Positions 45,050 to 54,553 of a stretch of DNA of 64,000 nucleotides are shown here, piece by piece. The position numbers and the translations under genes are program-made. Position 1 is the stretch's first letter, and each line of letters opens with the position of its first letter. The DNA is taken from assembly GCF_039727615.1 (NCBI RefSeq), contig NZ_CP152474.1:2232001-2296000 (forward strand). The letters are read 5' to 3'. The DNA comes from Leclercia sp. S52. GTDB lineage: Bacteria; Pseudomonadota; Gammaproteobacteria; Enterobacterales; Enterobacteriaceae. The notes below the pieces were generated by a model. That model was not told the DNA's origin, did not search any database, and saw only the letters and a list, made by a program, of their open reading frames with translations.

Positions 45050-46432
45050 ATGACTACACCTTCTGTCACCCACGCTTTATCCATTAACCCGGCAAACGGC
45101 GAAACCCTGGCCGTCTGGCCGTGGGCAACCGACATCGAGGTTGAACATGCTCTCGCCCGGACCGATGCTGCATTTCGCCAGTGGCGCAGCGTGCCGGTGG
45201 CGACGCGTGCGCAAAAACTACGTGACCTGGGCGCCGCGCTGCGCAACCGTGGCGAAGAGATGGCTCAGATGATTACTCGCGAGATGGGCAAGCCCATCGC
45301 CCAGGCGCGCGGAGAGGTGGCGAAATCCGCCGGTCTGTGCGACTGGTATGCCGACCACGGCCCGGCCATGCTCTCTACCGAGGCGACCCAGGTAGCGGAC
45401 GCGGTGATCGAGTATCGTCCGCTGGGCCCGGTGCTGGCGGTGATGCCGTGGAACTTCCCCCTGTGGCAGGTGCTGCGCGGCGCGGTGCCGATTATCCTCG
45501 CGGGCAACAGCTATCTGCTGAAACATGCCCCGAACGTGCTGGGTGCCGCGAATCTGATTCAAGCGATCTTCAACGACGCCGGATTCCCGCAGGCTGTGTT
45601 TAGTCAGTTGAATGCCACCAACGACGGGGTAAGCCAGATGATTGCCGATCCGCGCATTGCGGCGGTGACCGTTACCGGCAGCCTGCGCGCCGGGGCGGCG
45701 ATTGGTGCTCAGGCTGGAGCCGCGCTGAAAAAATGCGTGCTGGAGCTGGGGGGCTCGGATCCCTTTATCGTCCTGAATGACGCCGATCTGGATCTGGCGG
45801 TGAAAGCGGCGGTAACCGGACGCTATCAGAACACCGGACAGGTTTGTGCCGCGGCCAAACGCTTTATTGTCGAAGCGGGGATTGCCGACGAATTCAGCCG
45901 TCGGTTTGTCGAGGCTACCGCGGCCCTGAAAATGGGCGCGCCGGACGCAGAAGAGAACTATCTCGGCCCGATGGCGCGTTTCGATCTGCGCGACGAGCTG
46001 GATCGGCAGGTGCAGGCCACGCTGGCCGAAGGAGCGACGCTGCTGCTGGGCGGCGAGAAGGTGGCGGGGGAAGGGAACTATTATGCGCCGACCGTGTTGG
46101 GTAATGTGACCCCGAACATGACCGCGTTCCGTCAGGAGCTGTTTGGCCCGGTGGCGGCCATCACGGTGGCAACCGATGCCGACCATGCCCTGACCTTGGC
46201 TAACGACAGTGACTTCGGCCTCTCTGCGACGGTGTTTACCGCCGATACCGCCACGGCGGATCGCTTTGCTCGCCAGCTTGAGTGCGGCGGGGTGTTTATC
46301 AACGGCTACAGCGCCAGCGATGCACGCGTGGCCTTCGGCGGGGTGAAGAAAAGCGGCTTTGGCCGGGAGCTGTCGCACTTTGGCCTGCATGAGTTCTGCA
46401 ATGTGCAGACGGTGTGGAAAGACCGGGTTTGA
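45050..46432 (+). CDS. sad: Succinate semialdehyde dehydrogenase Sad (YneI)
   Basis: A 460-residue aldehyde dehydrogenase matching E. coli Sad, which oxidises succinate semialdehyde with NAD in putrescine/GABA breakdown. The catalytic Glu is in LELGGSDPF and the catalytic Cys in NTGQVCAAAKR. VTVTGSLRAGAAIG binds the cofactor. It is divergent from ptrR, as in E. coli. The gene contains a six-G run at 45748-45753 that is in frame, unlike the runs in nine other genes. Confidence 0.95.
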   Translation: MTTPSVTHALSINPANGETLAVWPWATDIEVEHALARTDAAFRQWRSVPVATRAQKLRDLGAALRNRGEEMAQMITREMGKPIAQARGEVAKSAGLCDWYADHGPAMLSTEATQVADAVIEYRPLGPVLAVMPWNFPLWQVLRGAVPIILAGNSYLLKHAPNVLGAANLIQAIFNDAGFPQAVFSQLNATNDGVSQMIADPRIAAVTVTGSLRAGAAIGAQAGAALKKCVLELGGSDPFIVLNDADLDLAVKAAVTGRYQNTGQVCAAAKRFIVEAGIADEFSRRFVEATAALKMGAPDAEENYLGPMARFDLRDELDRQVQATLAEGATLLLGGEKVAGEGNYYAPTVLGNVTPNMTAFRQELFGPVAAITVATDADHALTLANDSDFGLSATVFTADTATADRFARQLECGGVFINGYSASDARVAFGGVKKSGFGRELSHFGLHEFCNVQTVWKDRV

Positions 46433-46461
46433 TTTAGTTCGCGCCTCTATGGGCGCACATT

Positions 46462-46498
46462 AACCCTCAAGTCATCAGGAGCTTATGATGTGAGGGTT
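46462..46498. terminator. Stem-loop between sad and the BRCT gene
   Basis: AACCCTCA...TGAGGGTT encloses a second stem CATCA...TGATG with an 8-nt loop. It lies between the convergent sad and BRCT genes; a strong U-run is absent. Confidence 0.6.
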
Positions 46499-46505
46499 AT
46501 AACAG

Positions 46506-47387
46506 CTAAACCATGAATCTTTGCCATTGCTCTTCACTGATAATTTTTAGTGGAATATTTTTGTTGTCTCTATACTCGACTGCCTTTTCTATCTTCCTTC
46601 CATGGCTCTGATACATCCAGTCTTTAGAACTTAATGTACCAACAATAAGATAATTGATTTTCATTGTAACACTGTTACATACTATTGCGCCTGCCGCTTC
46701 AATATCGGCTTTGCATTTACTTCTTTTGCCATACAGAAAGTCACCCGTGAGACATACAATTGAATCCGTCAAATCTAACGAATTAATAACATCTATAGGT
46801 AATCGGGTAGACATGCCATCCACTGTTCCTGTCGCTAAATCACACCCCGTATAAGCAATGAGTCCTTCTTTAAGTGATTCACGCTCTTCAGGAGTGATAA
46901 CTCCATCTTTCAGCACTTGGGAAACAAGCTTGTACAGTTCTTTACCAGGGTAATTATTCTTTAACGTACCGTTACTGCTTAGCCACCAATTGAGATATCT
47001 AATTTCATCATCGACCAAATGATGATCCGCAAGCATTCCTTTGCACAGTCCTTCAAGAAGGTGGCGGTCTGCTTCCTCGGAATAGAGGTCCAGATCAGGG
47101 ATATCAATCAGTTGCTTTTGGATTTTGAGAAGATCAGCTTTAAAAAATTTTAGTTCAGTATCCGTTACCACACCGCCCGAGAGAATATCCTTAGCCCTGT
47201 TACGTATTGCCCGCACACAATAATTGCGGCTTAGTAAGTCGGCTTCCATAAGCCATGTATCAAGATAAAGAATTTCTTTTTTATTAATATTTCCGTCACT
47301 TATAACACCATCAATTATACTTATAAGATTAGCCAACAGCTTATCTTTGTTGCGAACATAATTGAAATTGCTGTATCCAGGTTCCAT
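46506..47387 (-). CDS. BRCT-domain protein with TerB-like helical N-terminus
   Basis: A 293-residue AT-rich gene. Residues about 205-290 form a BRCT domain like that of NAD-dependent DNA ligase (SIVCLTGDFLYGKRSKCKADIEAAG and INYLIVGTLSSKDW). The N-terminal 190 residues consist of two similar helical units with VISDGNINKKEILYLDTWL and MLADHHLVDDEIRYLNWWL, which resemble TerB-like or EF-hand-like modules. The start at 47387 follows GAGGCTAAGT. BRCT proteins bind DNA ends or phosphopeptides. It is probably acquired, and may belong to a DNA-related or defence function, but no partner is nearby. Confidence 0.8.
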   Translation of the reverse strand: MEPGYSNFNYVRNKDKLLANLISIIDGVISDGNINKKEILYLDTWLMEADLLSRNYCVRAIRNRAKDILSGGVVTDTELKFFKADLLKIQKQLIDIPDLDLYSEEADRHLLEGLCKGMLADHHLVDDEIRYLNWWLSSNGTLKNNYPGKELYKLVSQVLKDGVITPEERESLKEGLIAYTGCDLATGTVDGMSTRLPIDVINSLDLTDSIVCLTGDFLYGKRSKCKADIEAAGAIVCNSVTMKINYLIVGTLSSKDWMYQSHGRKIEKAVEYRDNKNIPLKIISEEQWQRFMV

Positions 47388-47556
47388 ACTTAGCCTCATT
47401 TAAATTCGATAAAATTACCGAGTAGATTACGAAGTTTTCCCCATCAGAACTCCAGCCTTTGTAACCATTGGAGACTGATGATAAACTCTTATTTATTGAT
47501 GGGGTGAATGTTTTATCCATCATTAGGGTTATATCTACTTTGGATGTTATCTTCAT
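47341..47556 (-). CDS. Small unrecognised ORF upstream of the BRCT gene
   Basis: A 71-residue frame (begins MKITSKVDITLMMDKTF) that overlaps the start of the BRCT gene by 47 bp. AGAGAAAT precedes its ATG. It matches nothing I know, and open frames of this size occur by chance in AT-rich DNA. It could be a short leader gene or the decayed end of another gene. Confidence 0.25.
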   Translation of the reverse strand: MKITSKVDITLMMDKTFTPSINKSLSSVSNGYKGWSSDGENFVIYSVILSNLNEAKYGTWIQQFQLCSQQR

Positions 47557-47823
47557 ATTTCTCTATAAAGAGAATGTATAATATCCCACTCGAACAGTAT
47601 GGAAAAGCACTACTGAAATCACAGCGTCCTAAGCGGTAGTGTAAATATATATTTTACTATCTGTAATATTTCAAATAGTCGACCTGGTTAAGTTAAAGCT
47701 TTGCAATCTTATGGATAACCCTGTAAAGCGCACATTTCGTAGCTCAATAATCATTACCCAGGATTGTTCAGCGCTGCCAGATAGAAACCTTGAATAAAAA
47801 TAATTACAGCTTCGACATGTTTG

Positions 47824-47907
47824 CGACATATGTCGACAAAATGCATTTTTTTAAACATATGTGCGTGACATGTTTATGCCATCGACATAAAATGACTATA
47901 TGTCGAT
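47824..47907. promoter_or_regulatory. Array of CGACAT palindromes upstream of fic
   Basis: CGACATATGTCG (47824-47835) is a perfect 12-bp palindrome. ATCGACATA (47881-47889) and TATGTCGAT (47899-47907) form a perfect 9-bp inverted repeat with a 9-nt gap. Another CGACAT is at about 47813. Each palindrome is followed by an A/T tract ending TTTAAACATATG, giving two imperfect 37-bp direct repeats, the second of which ends in the fic start codon. This looks like an autoregulatory operator. The rest of 47557-47820 shows no gene. Confidence 0.6.
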
Positions 47908-47928
47908 AAAAATGGGTTTTTTAAACAT

Positions 47929-49006
47929 ATGAGCTGGGATCCTGCTGTACCCTATAACGAACTTCCCGCGCTCCCCCCCCGATCTGGATAGCATTGAAAC
48001 ACGCAAAGTACTTAAAGCCTGTATCAGTGCGCGCGCAGCGATTGCAGAGCTAAAAACCGCGGGTGAGTTGATACCTGATCAAAGTTTGTTGATAAATATC
48101 CTTCCAATGCTGGAAGCAAAGGACTCTTCCCGTATTGAGAATATTGTGACCACCAGCGATCAGCTTTTTCAGTTCGTTGACCGTGCTGAAAATGCCGATC
48201 CCGCCACAAAAGAAGCGCTACGCTATCGCACCGCGTTACACAATGGGTATCTTCATCTCAACGACTACCCTTTATGTACCAATACCGCGATAAAAATTTG
48301 TACCGCGTTGCGAGCCGTGCAGACCGATATTCGTAAGACACCGGGTACAGTTTTGCGTGACCAGTATAAGGATGTGGTCTACACCCCGCCGGTTGGCGAA
48401 ACAACTATCCGTGATCTTCTGGCTAACTGGGAGCGCTTTCTTCATGCAGAGGATGATATCGATCCGCTGATCAAAATGGCAATCTCCCATTATCAGTTTG
48501 AATGCATCCACCCTTTTCCCGACGGTAACGGACGAACGGGACGGATCCTGAATATCCTGTATTTGATCCAGACGGGATTATTGTCATTACCGATTCTCTA
48601 TTTGTCTCGTTTCATTCTGGAAAGGCGTAACGATTACTACACCTTATTGCGTAGCGTGACTGCGAATGGGGATTGGCAGTCATGGATCCTCTTTATGCTC
48701 GAAGCGGTAGAGAATACGGCGATATGGACAACGAAGAAGATCGCAGTCGTGAGGGCGCTGATGGCGGAAACCACTGGGTTCGTGCGTAAGGAGTTACCTA
48801 AAATTTACACTCATGAACTGGTGCGGGCACTCTTTGCACAACCCTATTGCCGGATTGAAAATCTCGTCGAGTCTGGCGTGGCAAAACGACAAACGGCGTC
48901 ATCATATCTCAAGCAACTGGTTAAGATCGGTGTGCTTGAGGAAATGAACGTTGGGCGTGAGAAGTTGTATATTAATACCCGATTATTACTCGAATTAAAT
49001 CATTAA
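47929..49006 (+). pseudogene. Class II Fic AMPylating protein with wHTH, frameshifted
   Basis: About 358 residues after correction. The Fic motif HPFPDGNGRTGR is complete, so AMP transfer is expected, and the inhibitory helix SSRIEN ([S/T]-x3-E-[G/N]) lies N-terminal to it, which makes this class II. A C-terminal winged helix (RIENLVESGVAKRQTASSYL) resembles Shewanella SoFic. The start MSWDPAVPYNELPALPP is the usual Fic_N entry; the frame then breaks in a run of eight C at 47973-47980, and seven C restore PPDLDSIETRKVLKAC. Without the first 46 codons a shortened product could start at 48068. It is AT-rich at the 5' end. Confidence 0.88.
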
Positions 49007-49114
49007 TATCCTGAAGGGGATTAACGAGACCAGTTCCTCCTGCCCCTTTTCATCTCCCTGAAATAGTTCTGTCATTTTCACTGCGTAGACTCGCCCACGT
49101 CTAAGGCATTGTTA

Positions 49115-50704
49115 ATGAATACAATTATGAACTTAACCAAAATTTTTCGCCGCATTACTCCCCGGCAGTTTGGTTTGCTGGCGGGGATCTTCTGCATTAT
49201 CGGGCTCTTTTCCGCCCTGCAAATCTCTTCTTCGGTTTTACTTTCCGTCTCGCTGCGTGATGCCCAGCGCAATGAACAGCGTAACCAGATGGCGTACCTG
49301 CAACAGGCGAAGGTCGATCAGGCCCGGATCTCGCTGCTGGCGGCGAGCGATCTGCTCAACCGCGCGGGCGTTTACTTTATGCAGGATAAAGAGACCGGTT
49401 CGGACGGGAGCTGGCACAGCCTGATGGACGAGGCGCAGCAGGCATTACGGGATTCTCAGCAGGCCTGGCAGGCGTGGCAGGCGATGCAGCCGCCGCGGGA
49501 TGAGGCGCTGCTCACCAGCTATCAGCTGTTCTTCGATGCCATCCGTGAACAGGCGGACGGGCTGGTCAACAGCCAGTCGATTGACGCCTTCTTCGCCGTA
49601 CCCGCCCAGGCATTCCAGGCGGACTTCAACGATAACTACGCCCGCTATCAGCAGGCCAGCGTCCAGCGCGCCGCAGAGGGGCGCCAGCTGCTGACCGCCA
49701 GTCTCTCCAGCCTGCAATCCCTGTTCCTACTGGCCCCGGTGGTTCTGCTGGCGATCGCGATAGTGGTGTGGTTTGCGATGTCGCGCTGGGTGATCGTGCC
49801 GCTGCGTCGCCTTATCGCCCATATCAATCTGCTGGCGGCGGGGGATCTCTCCTCGCCGCCGCCGGGCGTGAAGCGTTTCAACCGCGAGATTGCACAGCTT
49901 GGCGACAGCGTCGATACCCTGCAGCAGGGGCTGCAGCAGCTGGTGACCGAGGTCAGCGAGGCGACCACCTCGATGGTGACCAATATCGGGTCGCTGGCGG
50001 AGGGGAATCAGAAACTGTATCACCAGTCGGCGCGTCAGGCGCAGGAGCTGAAAGAGGTCACCGCGCACATTGCTGACCTGGAGACCCACGTCGAGGGCAA
50101 CAGCGGCTACGCCAGGCTGGCAAGCTCGCGGGCGGACGAGGCGCGGGAGATGGCGGCGGGCGGGGATCGCATGATGGAGACGGTGAACGCCTCGATGGCG
50201 GCCATCGTGGAGCGATCTGCCGAGATGCGCGGCATTGTGGCGATCATCGATAACGTGGCGTTTCAGACCAATATTCTGGCGCTGAATGCGGCCATCGAAG
50301 CGGCGCATGCCGGAAATCAGGGGCGCGGTTTTGCGGTGGTGGCGCGGGAAGTGGGCCTGCTGGCGCGCAAAAGCAGCCACTCGACGCAAACCATTCAGCA
50401 GCTGATTAACCACTCGCTGCAGGGTATCGAAGATGGCTCGAAAGCGGTCACCCGGCTGGAAGATAACCTGCAGCAGGTGATCGGTCTGGTGGGCAATCTC
50501 TGCAGCTTACTGAATGAGATCTCCGTTGCCACTCTCAGCCAGGGGGACAGCATTCATCGCATGACCGGCCAGCTGCAGGCCCTGAACCAGGTCGCGCACC
50601 AGACCGATGAACTGGTGAATACCGCCTCCGTAGCCTCCCGGCGGCTGCACGATGAATCCGGCCTTTTATTACAGGCGGTATCGCGGTTCCGACTTCCTGC
50701 CTGA
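49115..50704 (+). CDS. Methyl-accepting chemotaxis protein
   Basis: A 529-residue chemoreceptor. TM1 is at about residues 18-42, a periplasmic four-helix (TarH-like) domain follows, TM2 is at about 200-222 (LFLLAPVVLLAIAIVVWFAM), then HAMP and the signalling domain with tip IIDNVAFQTNILALNAAIEA. No C-terminal NWETF-type pentapeptide is present, so it would depend on other receptors for methylation. The tip flank AREVGLLARKS differs slightly from the usual GEVRNLAQRS. The start at 49115 follows AAGG; TTG at 49109 is in frame. Ligand unknown. Confidence 0.88.
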   Translation: MNTIMNLTKIFRRITPRQFGLLAGIFCIIGLFSALQISSSVLLSVSLRDAQRNEQRNQMAYLQQAKVDQARISLLAASDLLNRAGVYFMQDKETGSDGSWHSLMDEAQQALRDSQQAWQAWQAMQPPRDEALLTSYQLFFDAIREQADGLVNSQSIDAFFAVPAQAFQADFNDNYARYQQASVQRAAEGRQLLTASLSSLQSLFLLAPVVLLAIAIVVWFAMSRWVIVPLRRLIAHINLLAAGDLSSPPPGVKRFNREIAQLGDSVDTLQQGLQQLVTEVSEATTSMVTNIGSLAEGNQKLYHQSARQAQELKEVTAHIADLETHVEGNSGYARLASSRADEAREMAAGGDRMMETVNASMAAIVERSAEMRGIVAIIDNVAFQTNILALNAAIEAAHAGNQGRGFAVVAREVGLLARKSSHSTQTIQQLINHSLQGIEDGSKAVTRLEDNLQQVIGLVGNLCSLLNEISVATLSQGDSIHRMTGQLQALNQVAHQTDELVNTASVASRRLHDESGLLLQAVSRFRLPA

Positions 50705-50767
50705 CGTCATCCATAAGCCTCTGTTATACTCGCAGGCCGTTTTTGGCCTGTGAGCAAGGAGCAACCG

Positions 50768-51694
50768 ATGGCTGCGAACATCAACAATCAGATGCTGGAA
50801 GCCATTCTGGCGCAAGTACGTCCTTTACTGGGTCAGGGCAAGGTGGCCGATTACATCCCGGCGCTGGCCTCGGTCAACGGCAACAAGCTCGGGATCGCCA
50901 TCCGCACCGTGGACGGCCAGCGCTTCCAGGCCGGGGATGCCACCGAGCGTTTTTCCATTCAGTCGATCTCAAAAGTTCTGAGCCTGGTAGCGGCCATGCG
51001 CCAGTATGACGAGGACGAGATTTGGCAGCGTGTGGGGAAAGATCCCTCCGGCCAGCCGTTCAACTCCCTCCTGCAGCTGGAGATCGAGCAGGGCAAACCG
51101 CGCAATCCGTTTATCAACGCCGGGGCGCTGGTGGTGTGCGATATGCTGCAAAGCCGCCTCAGCGCGCCCCGTCAGCGGATGCTGGAGATTGTGCGTCAGC
51201 TCTCCGGAGTCAGCGATATTGCCTACGATACCGCGGTGGCCCGATCGGAATTCGAACACTCGGCGCGCAATGCGGCGATCGCCTGGCTGATGAAGTCGTT
51301 CGGCAATTTCCATAATGATGTGTCGACGGTCCTGCAAAACTACTTCCACTACTGCGCGCTGAAGATGAACTGTGTCGAACTGGCTGACACCTTTCTGTTT
51401 CTGGCCGCGCAGGGCTATGCGCCGCATCTCTCTGAGCCCGTGGTCACCTCGATGCAGGCCCGGCAGGTGAATGCCCTGATGGCAACCAGCGGCATGTATC
51501 AGAACGCCGGTGAGTTCGCCTGGCGGGTGGGGCTGCCTGCCAAATCCGGTGTTGGCGGCGGGGTGGTGGCGATTGTCCCGCACGAGATGGCGATTGCGGT
51601 CTGGAGCCCGGAGCTGGACGAGACGGGGAACTCCCTGGCGGGCGTCGCGGTGCTGGAACGTCTGACCCAGAAGCTGGGCCGCTCGGTCTATTAA
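50768..51694 (+). CDS. glsB: Glutaminase GlsB (YneH)
   Basis: A 308-residue glutaminase with the serine-dependent beta-lactamase-like fold, equal in length to E. coli GlsB. The nucleophile motif is SISK in [24 protein letters not shown] binds substrate, and [23 protein letters not shown] is the conserved C-terminal segment (quoted in part). It converts glutamine to glutamate and ammonia. The start at 50768 follows AAGGAGCAACCG; an upstream in-frame start at 50750 lacks support. Neighbourhood (sad, dgcF, uxaB) is conserved with E. coli. Confidence 0.95.
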   Translation: MAANINNQMLEAILAQVRPLLGQGKVADYIPALASVNGNKLGIAIRTVDGQRFQAGDATERFSIQSISKVLSLVAAMRQYDEDEIWQRVGKDPSGQPFNSLLQLEIEQGKPRNPFINAGALVVCDMLQSRLSAPRQRMLEIVRQLSGVSDIAYDTAVARSEFEHSARNAAIAWLMKSFGNFHNDVSTVLQNYFHYCALKMNCVELADTFLFLAAQGYAPHLSEPVVTSMQARQVNALMATSGMYQNAGEFAWRVGLPAKSGVGGGVVAIVPHEMAIAVWSPELDETGNSLAGVAVLERLTQKLGRSVY

Positions 51695-51857
51695 CCGGAA
51701 CCTGTGCCGTGGATCTGACGGCACAACCGGTTTACCCCTTTTACTGAGTGGTGATCGTTACCCCCCCCAGTGTGATATATATTGTTGCCAAACTTTTAAC
51801 ATTTACCCGCGCGGGTAATAAATCATTGTTAAAAGCAACTCTATGGATTGATATTGC

Positions 51858-53327
51858 ATGTCTTCTGCCTCCACCAGAACATTCGCGCTTTTTCAGCCGC
51901 AAAGCCCCTTGCGTAATATGGCGGGAATCGTTGTCCTGACCACGCTGTTCTATTTTATTGGCGCGCAGCTACGTCTGGTGGAGTCGCTGTCGATGTTCTG
52001 GCCGCTAAACGGTGTGATGGCGGGGGTATTTGCCCGTTACGCTTACCTGAACCGACTGCACTATTACGCGATTTCGTATATCGCCATGCTGGCCTATGAC
52101 GCCATGCTGGCCTATGACGCCATCACCACCAACTGGGGCATCTCCTCGCTGGGGATTAACCTCTCGAATATGGTGTTTATTGTCACCGTTGCTCTGCTGG
52201 TCCAGCGCGACAGGCGGCTGAAAAACCGCACCCCGGATCCGGTGAATGCCCTGCGGCTGTTTAACTACTGTCTGCTGGCCGCGCTGCTGTGCGCCCTGCT
52301 CGGGGCGACGGTGTCCGGCGGGGTGGACAGTCGCGCCTTCTGGCCGCTGGTCGCCGACTGGTTTAGCGAACAGTTTTCTACCGGGGTGTTAATCGTTCCC
52401 TGCCTGCTGACCATTACCTGGCCCACCTTTAACCGGGCCATACGTGTCAGCCATTTGATGCCGGTGGTGTTACTGATTATCTCTGTCGTGGCCTCAGTCG
52501 CGATCGGCGGGGCCGGAGCGCTGGCGTTTCCGATGCCGGCGCTGATCTGATGCGCGGTCCGCTATTCGCTGCCGGCCACCTGTCTGTTGACCTTTGTCAC
52601 CGGAACGGTGGAGATCACCCTGGTCGGCAACTCGATTATCACCATCGTGGCGACCACGCCGCTCACCACCCCAATGATGTTCTCCGCCCGTCTGGGGATA
52701 GCCACCATGGCCGTCTGCCCGGTGATGGTGTCGGTCAGCATGGCGGCGATCAACTCGCTGATCCGCCAGGTCTCCCTGCGCGCCGATTATGACTTTTTAA
52801 CCCAGGTTTACTCCCGTTCCGGGCTGTATGAGGCGCTGAAGCGCGAGGAGGGAACGCGTAAAAGCCCGCTGCTGACCGTGATGTTGCTGGATATCGACTA
52901 TTTCAAAAGCATCAATGACAACTTCGGTCATGAGTGTGGCGATACCGTGCTGGCGGCTTTTGCCCGCAAAGTACAGGAGACGGTAGGGAGCGAAGGGCTG
53001 GTGGCGCGGATGGGCGGCGAGGAGTTTGCCGTAGTGGTAAACACGACGTCGGCGCAACAGGGTTACGCCCTGGCAGAACGTATCCGCGCCACGATTGAAC
53101 AATATCCGTTCAGCTGGCGTGAGCAGGCGCTGTTTTTGACCGTCAGTATTGGGCTGGGCAGTGGAAAATCGGATCCGTGGAAGCTGACGGAGATTTTTAA
53201 CCGCCTGATGAGCGAAGCGGATGATTATCTGTATCGCTCGAAAAAAGCAGGCCGAAATCGCACCAGCGCGCGAATGACAGAGATAACGACTGCCGTCCAA
53301 AAGGCTGCGCCATCGGAACAGCTGTAA
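51858..53327 (+). pseudogene. dgcF: MASE1-GGDEF diguanylate cyclase (DgcF/YneF-like) with internal stop
   Basis: A membrane diguanylate cyclase of 489 codons. The MASE1 sensor with about eight TM segments occupies residues 15-300 and the GGDEF domain the rest, with active motif RMGGEEFAVVV and LLDIDYFKSINDNFGHECGD. A TGA at 52548-52550 interrupts the MASE1 domain where W is expected (ALI-stop-CAVRYSLPATC); the frame is otherwise unbroken. An 18-bp exact tandem duplication lies in a TM helix at 52086-52121. A late internal start could express the GGDEF domain alone. Place between glsB and uxaB as in E. coli. Confidence 0.85.
52086..52121 (+). repeat. 18-bp in-frame tandem duplication
   Basis: ATGCTGGCCTATGACGCC occurs twice without interruption, adding MLAYDA to a MASE1 membrane helix of the diguanylate cyclase. 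The two units are identical, so the event is recent or the unit is under slippage. Confidence 0.9.
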
Positions 53328-53445
53328 TCGTTTGCCTGCCCGGCGAGAGGGCCATCACCATATATTCACAAAACTGATAAATGCCTTGATACGTATTTTA
53401 TCCGTCAATAATATAATGGGGTGATTATATCGGAAAATTCGTGTG

Positions 53446-54502
53446 ATGAACGGAACTGACAGACTCAGTAAACCCCCCTCGCGTGCCTGGCAGTCGGTTT
53501 ATCAAACGCACGTTTCTGATGCGAGTGCTTGGAACATTTCTCTGCTTTATTCCCATTCTCTCTGTCCTGGTGGAACACCAACGTTCACCCTGGCTTATGG
53601 GTCTGCTGGGGATCAACGCCTTTATCTGGCCGACGCTGGCCTTCTGGCGCGCGCGTCGCTCCGCCACGCCCCTGACAACAGAACATCAAAACCTGGTGCT
53701 GGACGCCGGGGCAGGTGGTTTCTGGATCGCCATGATGGCGGCGAACCCGCTGCCCTCTGTCGCCATTGCCACTATCTTAATGGCCGACCGGCTGGCGGCC
53801 GGCGGATTCCCGTTAATGAAAAAAGCCGGTGCGGTGATGCTGGCGGTGTTTATGGCCAGCTGGCTGACGCAGGGGATGGCGCTGATCCCCTGGGTGTCGC
53901 AGCGCACCCTGTACGCCACGCTGCCGCTGATCGGGATCTATACCGTGGCATTGAGCGTGCTCACCAACAGTATCGCCATGCGGCTGCGCTTCAAATCGCG
54001 CGAGCTGGAACGCATTGCGATGATGGATCCGCTGCTCGATATTGCCAACCGGCGTCTGCTGGAGAAGCGAATCGATAATGAACTGCATAAGCTGCGGCAG
54101 ACCTGCCGCGAATCGGCGCTGATGTTTATCGATATCGACAACTTCAAAGAGGTTAACGATCGCTTCGGCCATAAGGTGGGGGATATGCTTTTAGTGACAG
54201 TGTCACAAATATTGCATATTGCCACCCGACAGAGTGATACTCCGGCGCGGCTGGGCGGCGACGAGTTCGTGATCCTGCTGCCTGACACCACGCTCGACGA
54301 AGCGCACAGGGTCGCCAGCCGGATTATGGATGCCGCCGCGGTGATCGACGACGTGGCGGAAGAAGCTGTCCATTGTACGATGAGTATCGGTATCGCCATC
54401 GCCACCCGGGAGATGGGAAATGTCACAGACTGGTTACAGGCAGCCGACATCGCGCTCTATCAGGCGAAACGCGAAGGTAAAAATCGGATATTCGCCCATT
54501 GA
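53446..54502 (+). pseudogene. MASE2-GGDEF diguanylate cyclase, frameshifted near start
   Basis: About 351 residues when corrected. An AdrA-like MASE2 membrane domain (RFIKRTFLMRVLG, LLGINAFIWPTLAFW) is followed by a GGDEF domain with ARLGGDEFVILLP and FIDIDNFKEVNDRFGHKVGD, so catalysis is expected. The ATG at 53446 leads into a run of six C at 53473-53478; with five C it continues KPPRVPGSRFIKRTF in frame. Alternatively translation starts at GTG 53483 and no frameshift is needed. It follows the MASE1 cyclase by 118 bp. Confidence 0.85.
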
Positions 54503-54553
54503 CCGGCCTCAGAATGCGCTAAGCTTTTAAAAAGCCTGACGTCCGGAGCCTGT

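Noticed and set aside
47820..47931. Two 37-bp direct repeats upstream of fic taken as a minimal CRISPR
   Set aside because: There are only two imperfect copies, the repeats are palindromic operators rather than CRISPR-type repeats with unique spacers, and no cas gene is present. No CRISPR array was seen anywhere in the window.
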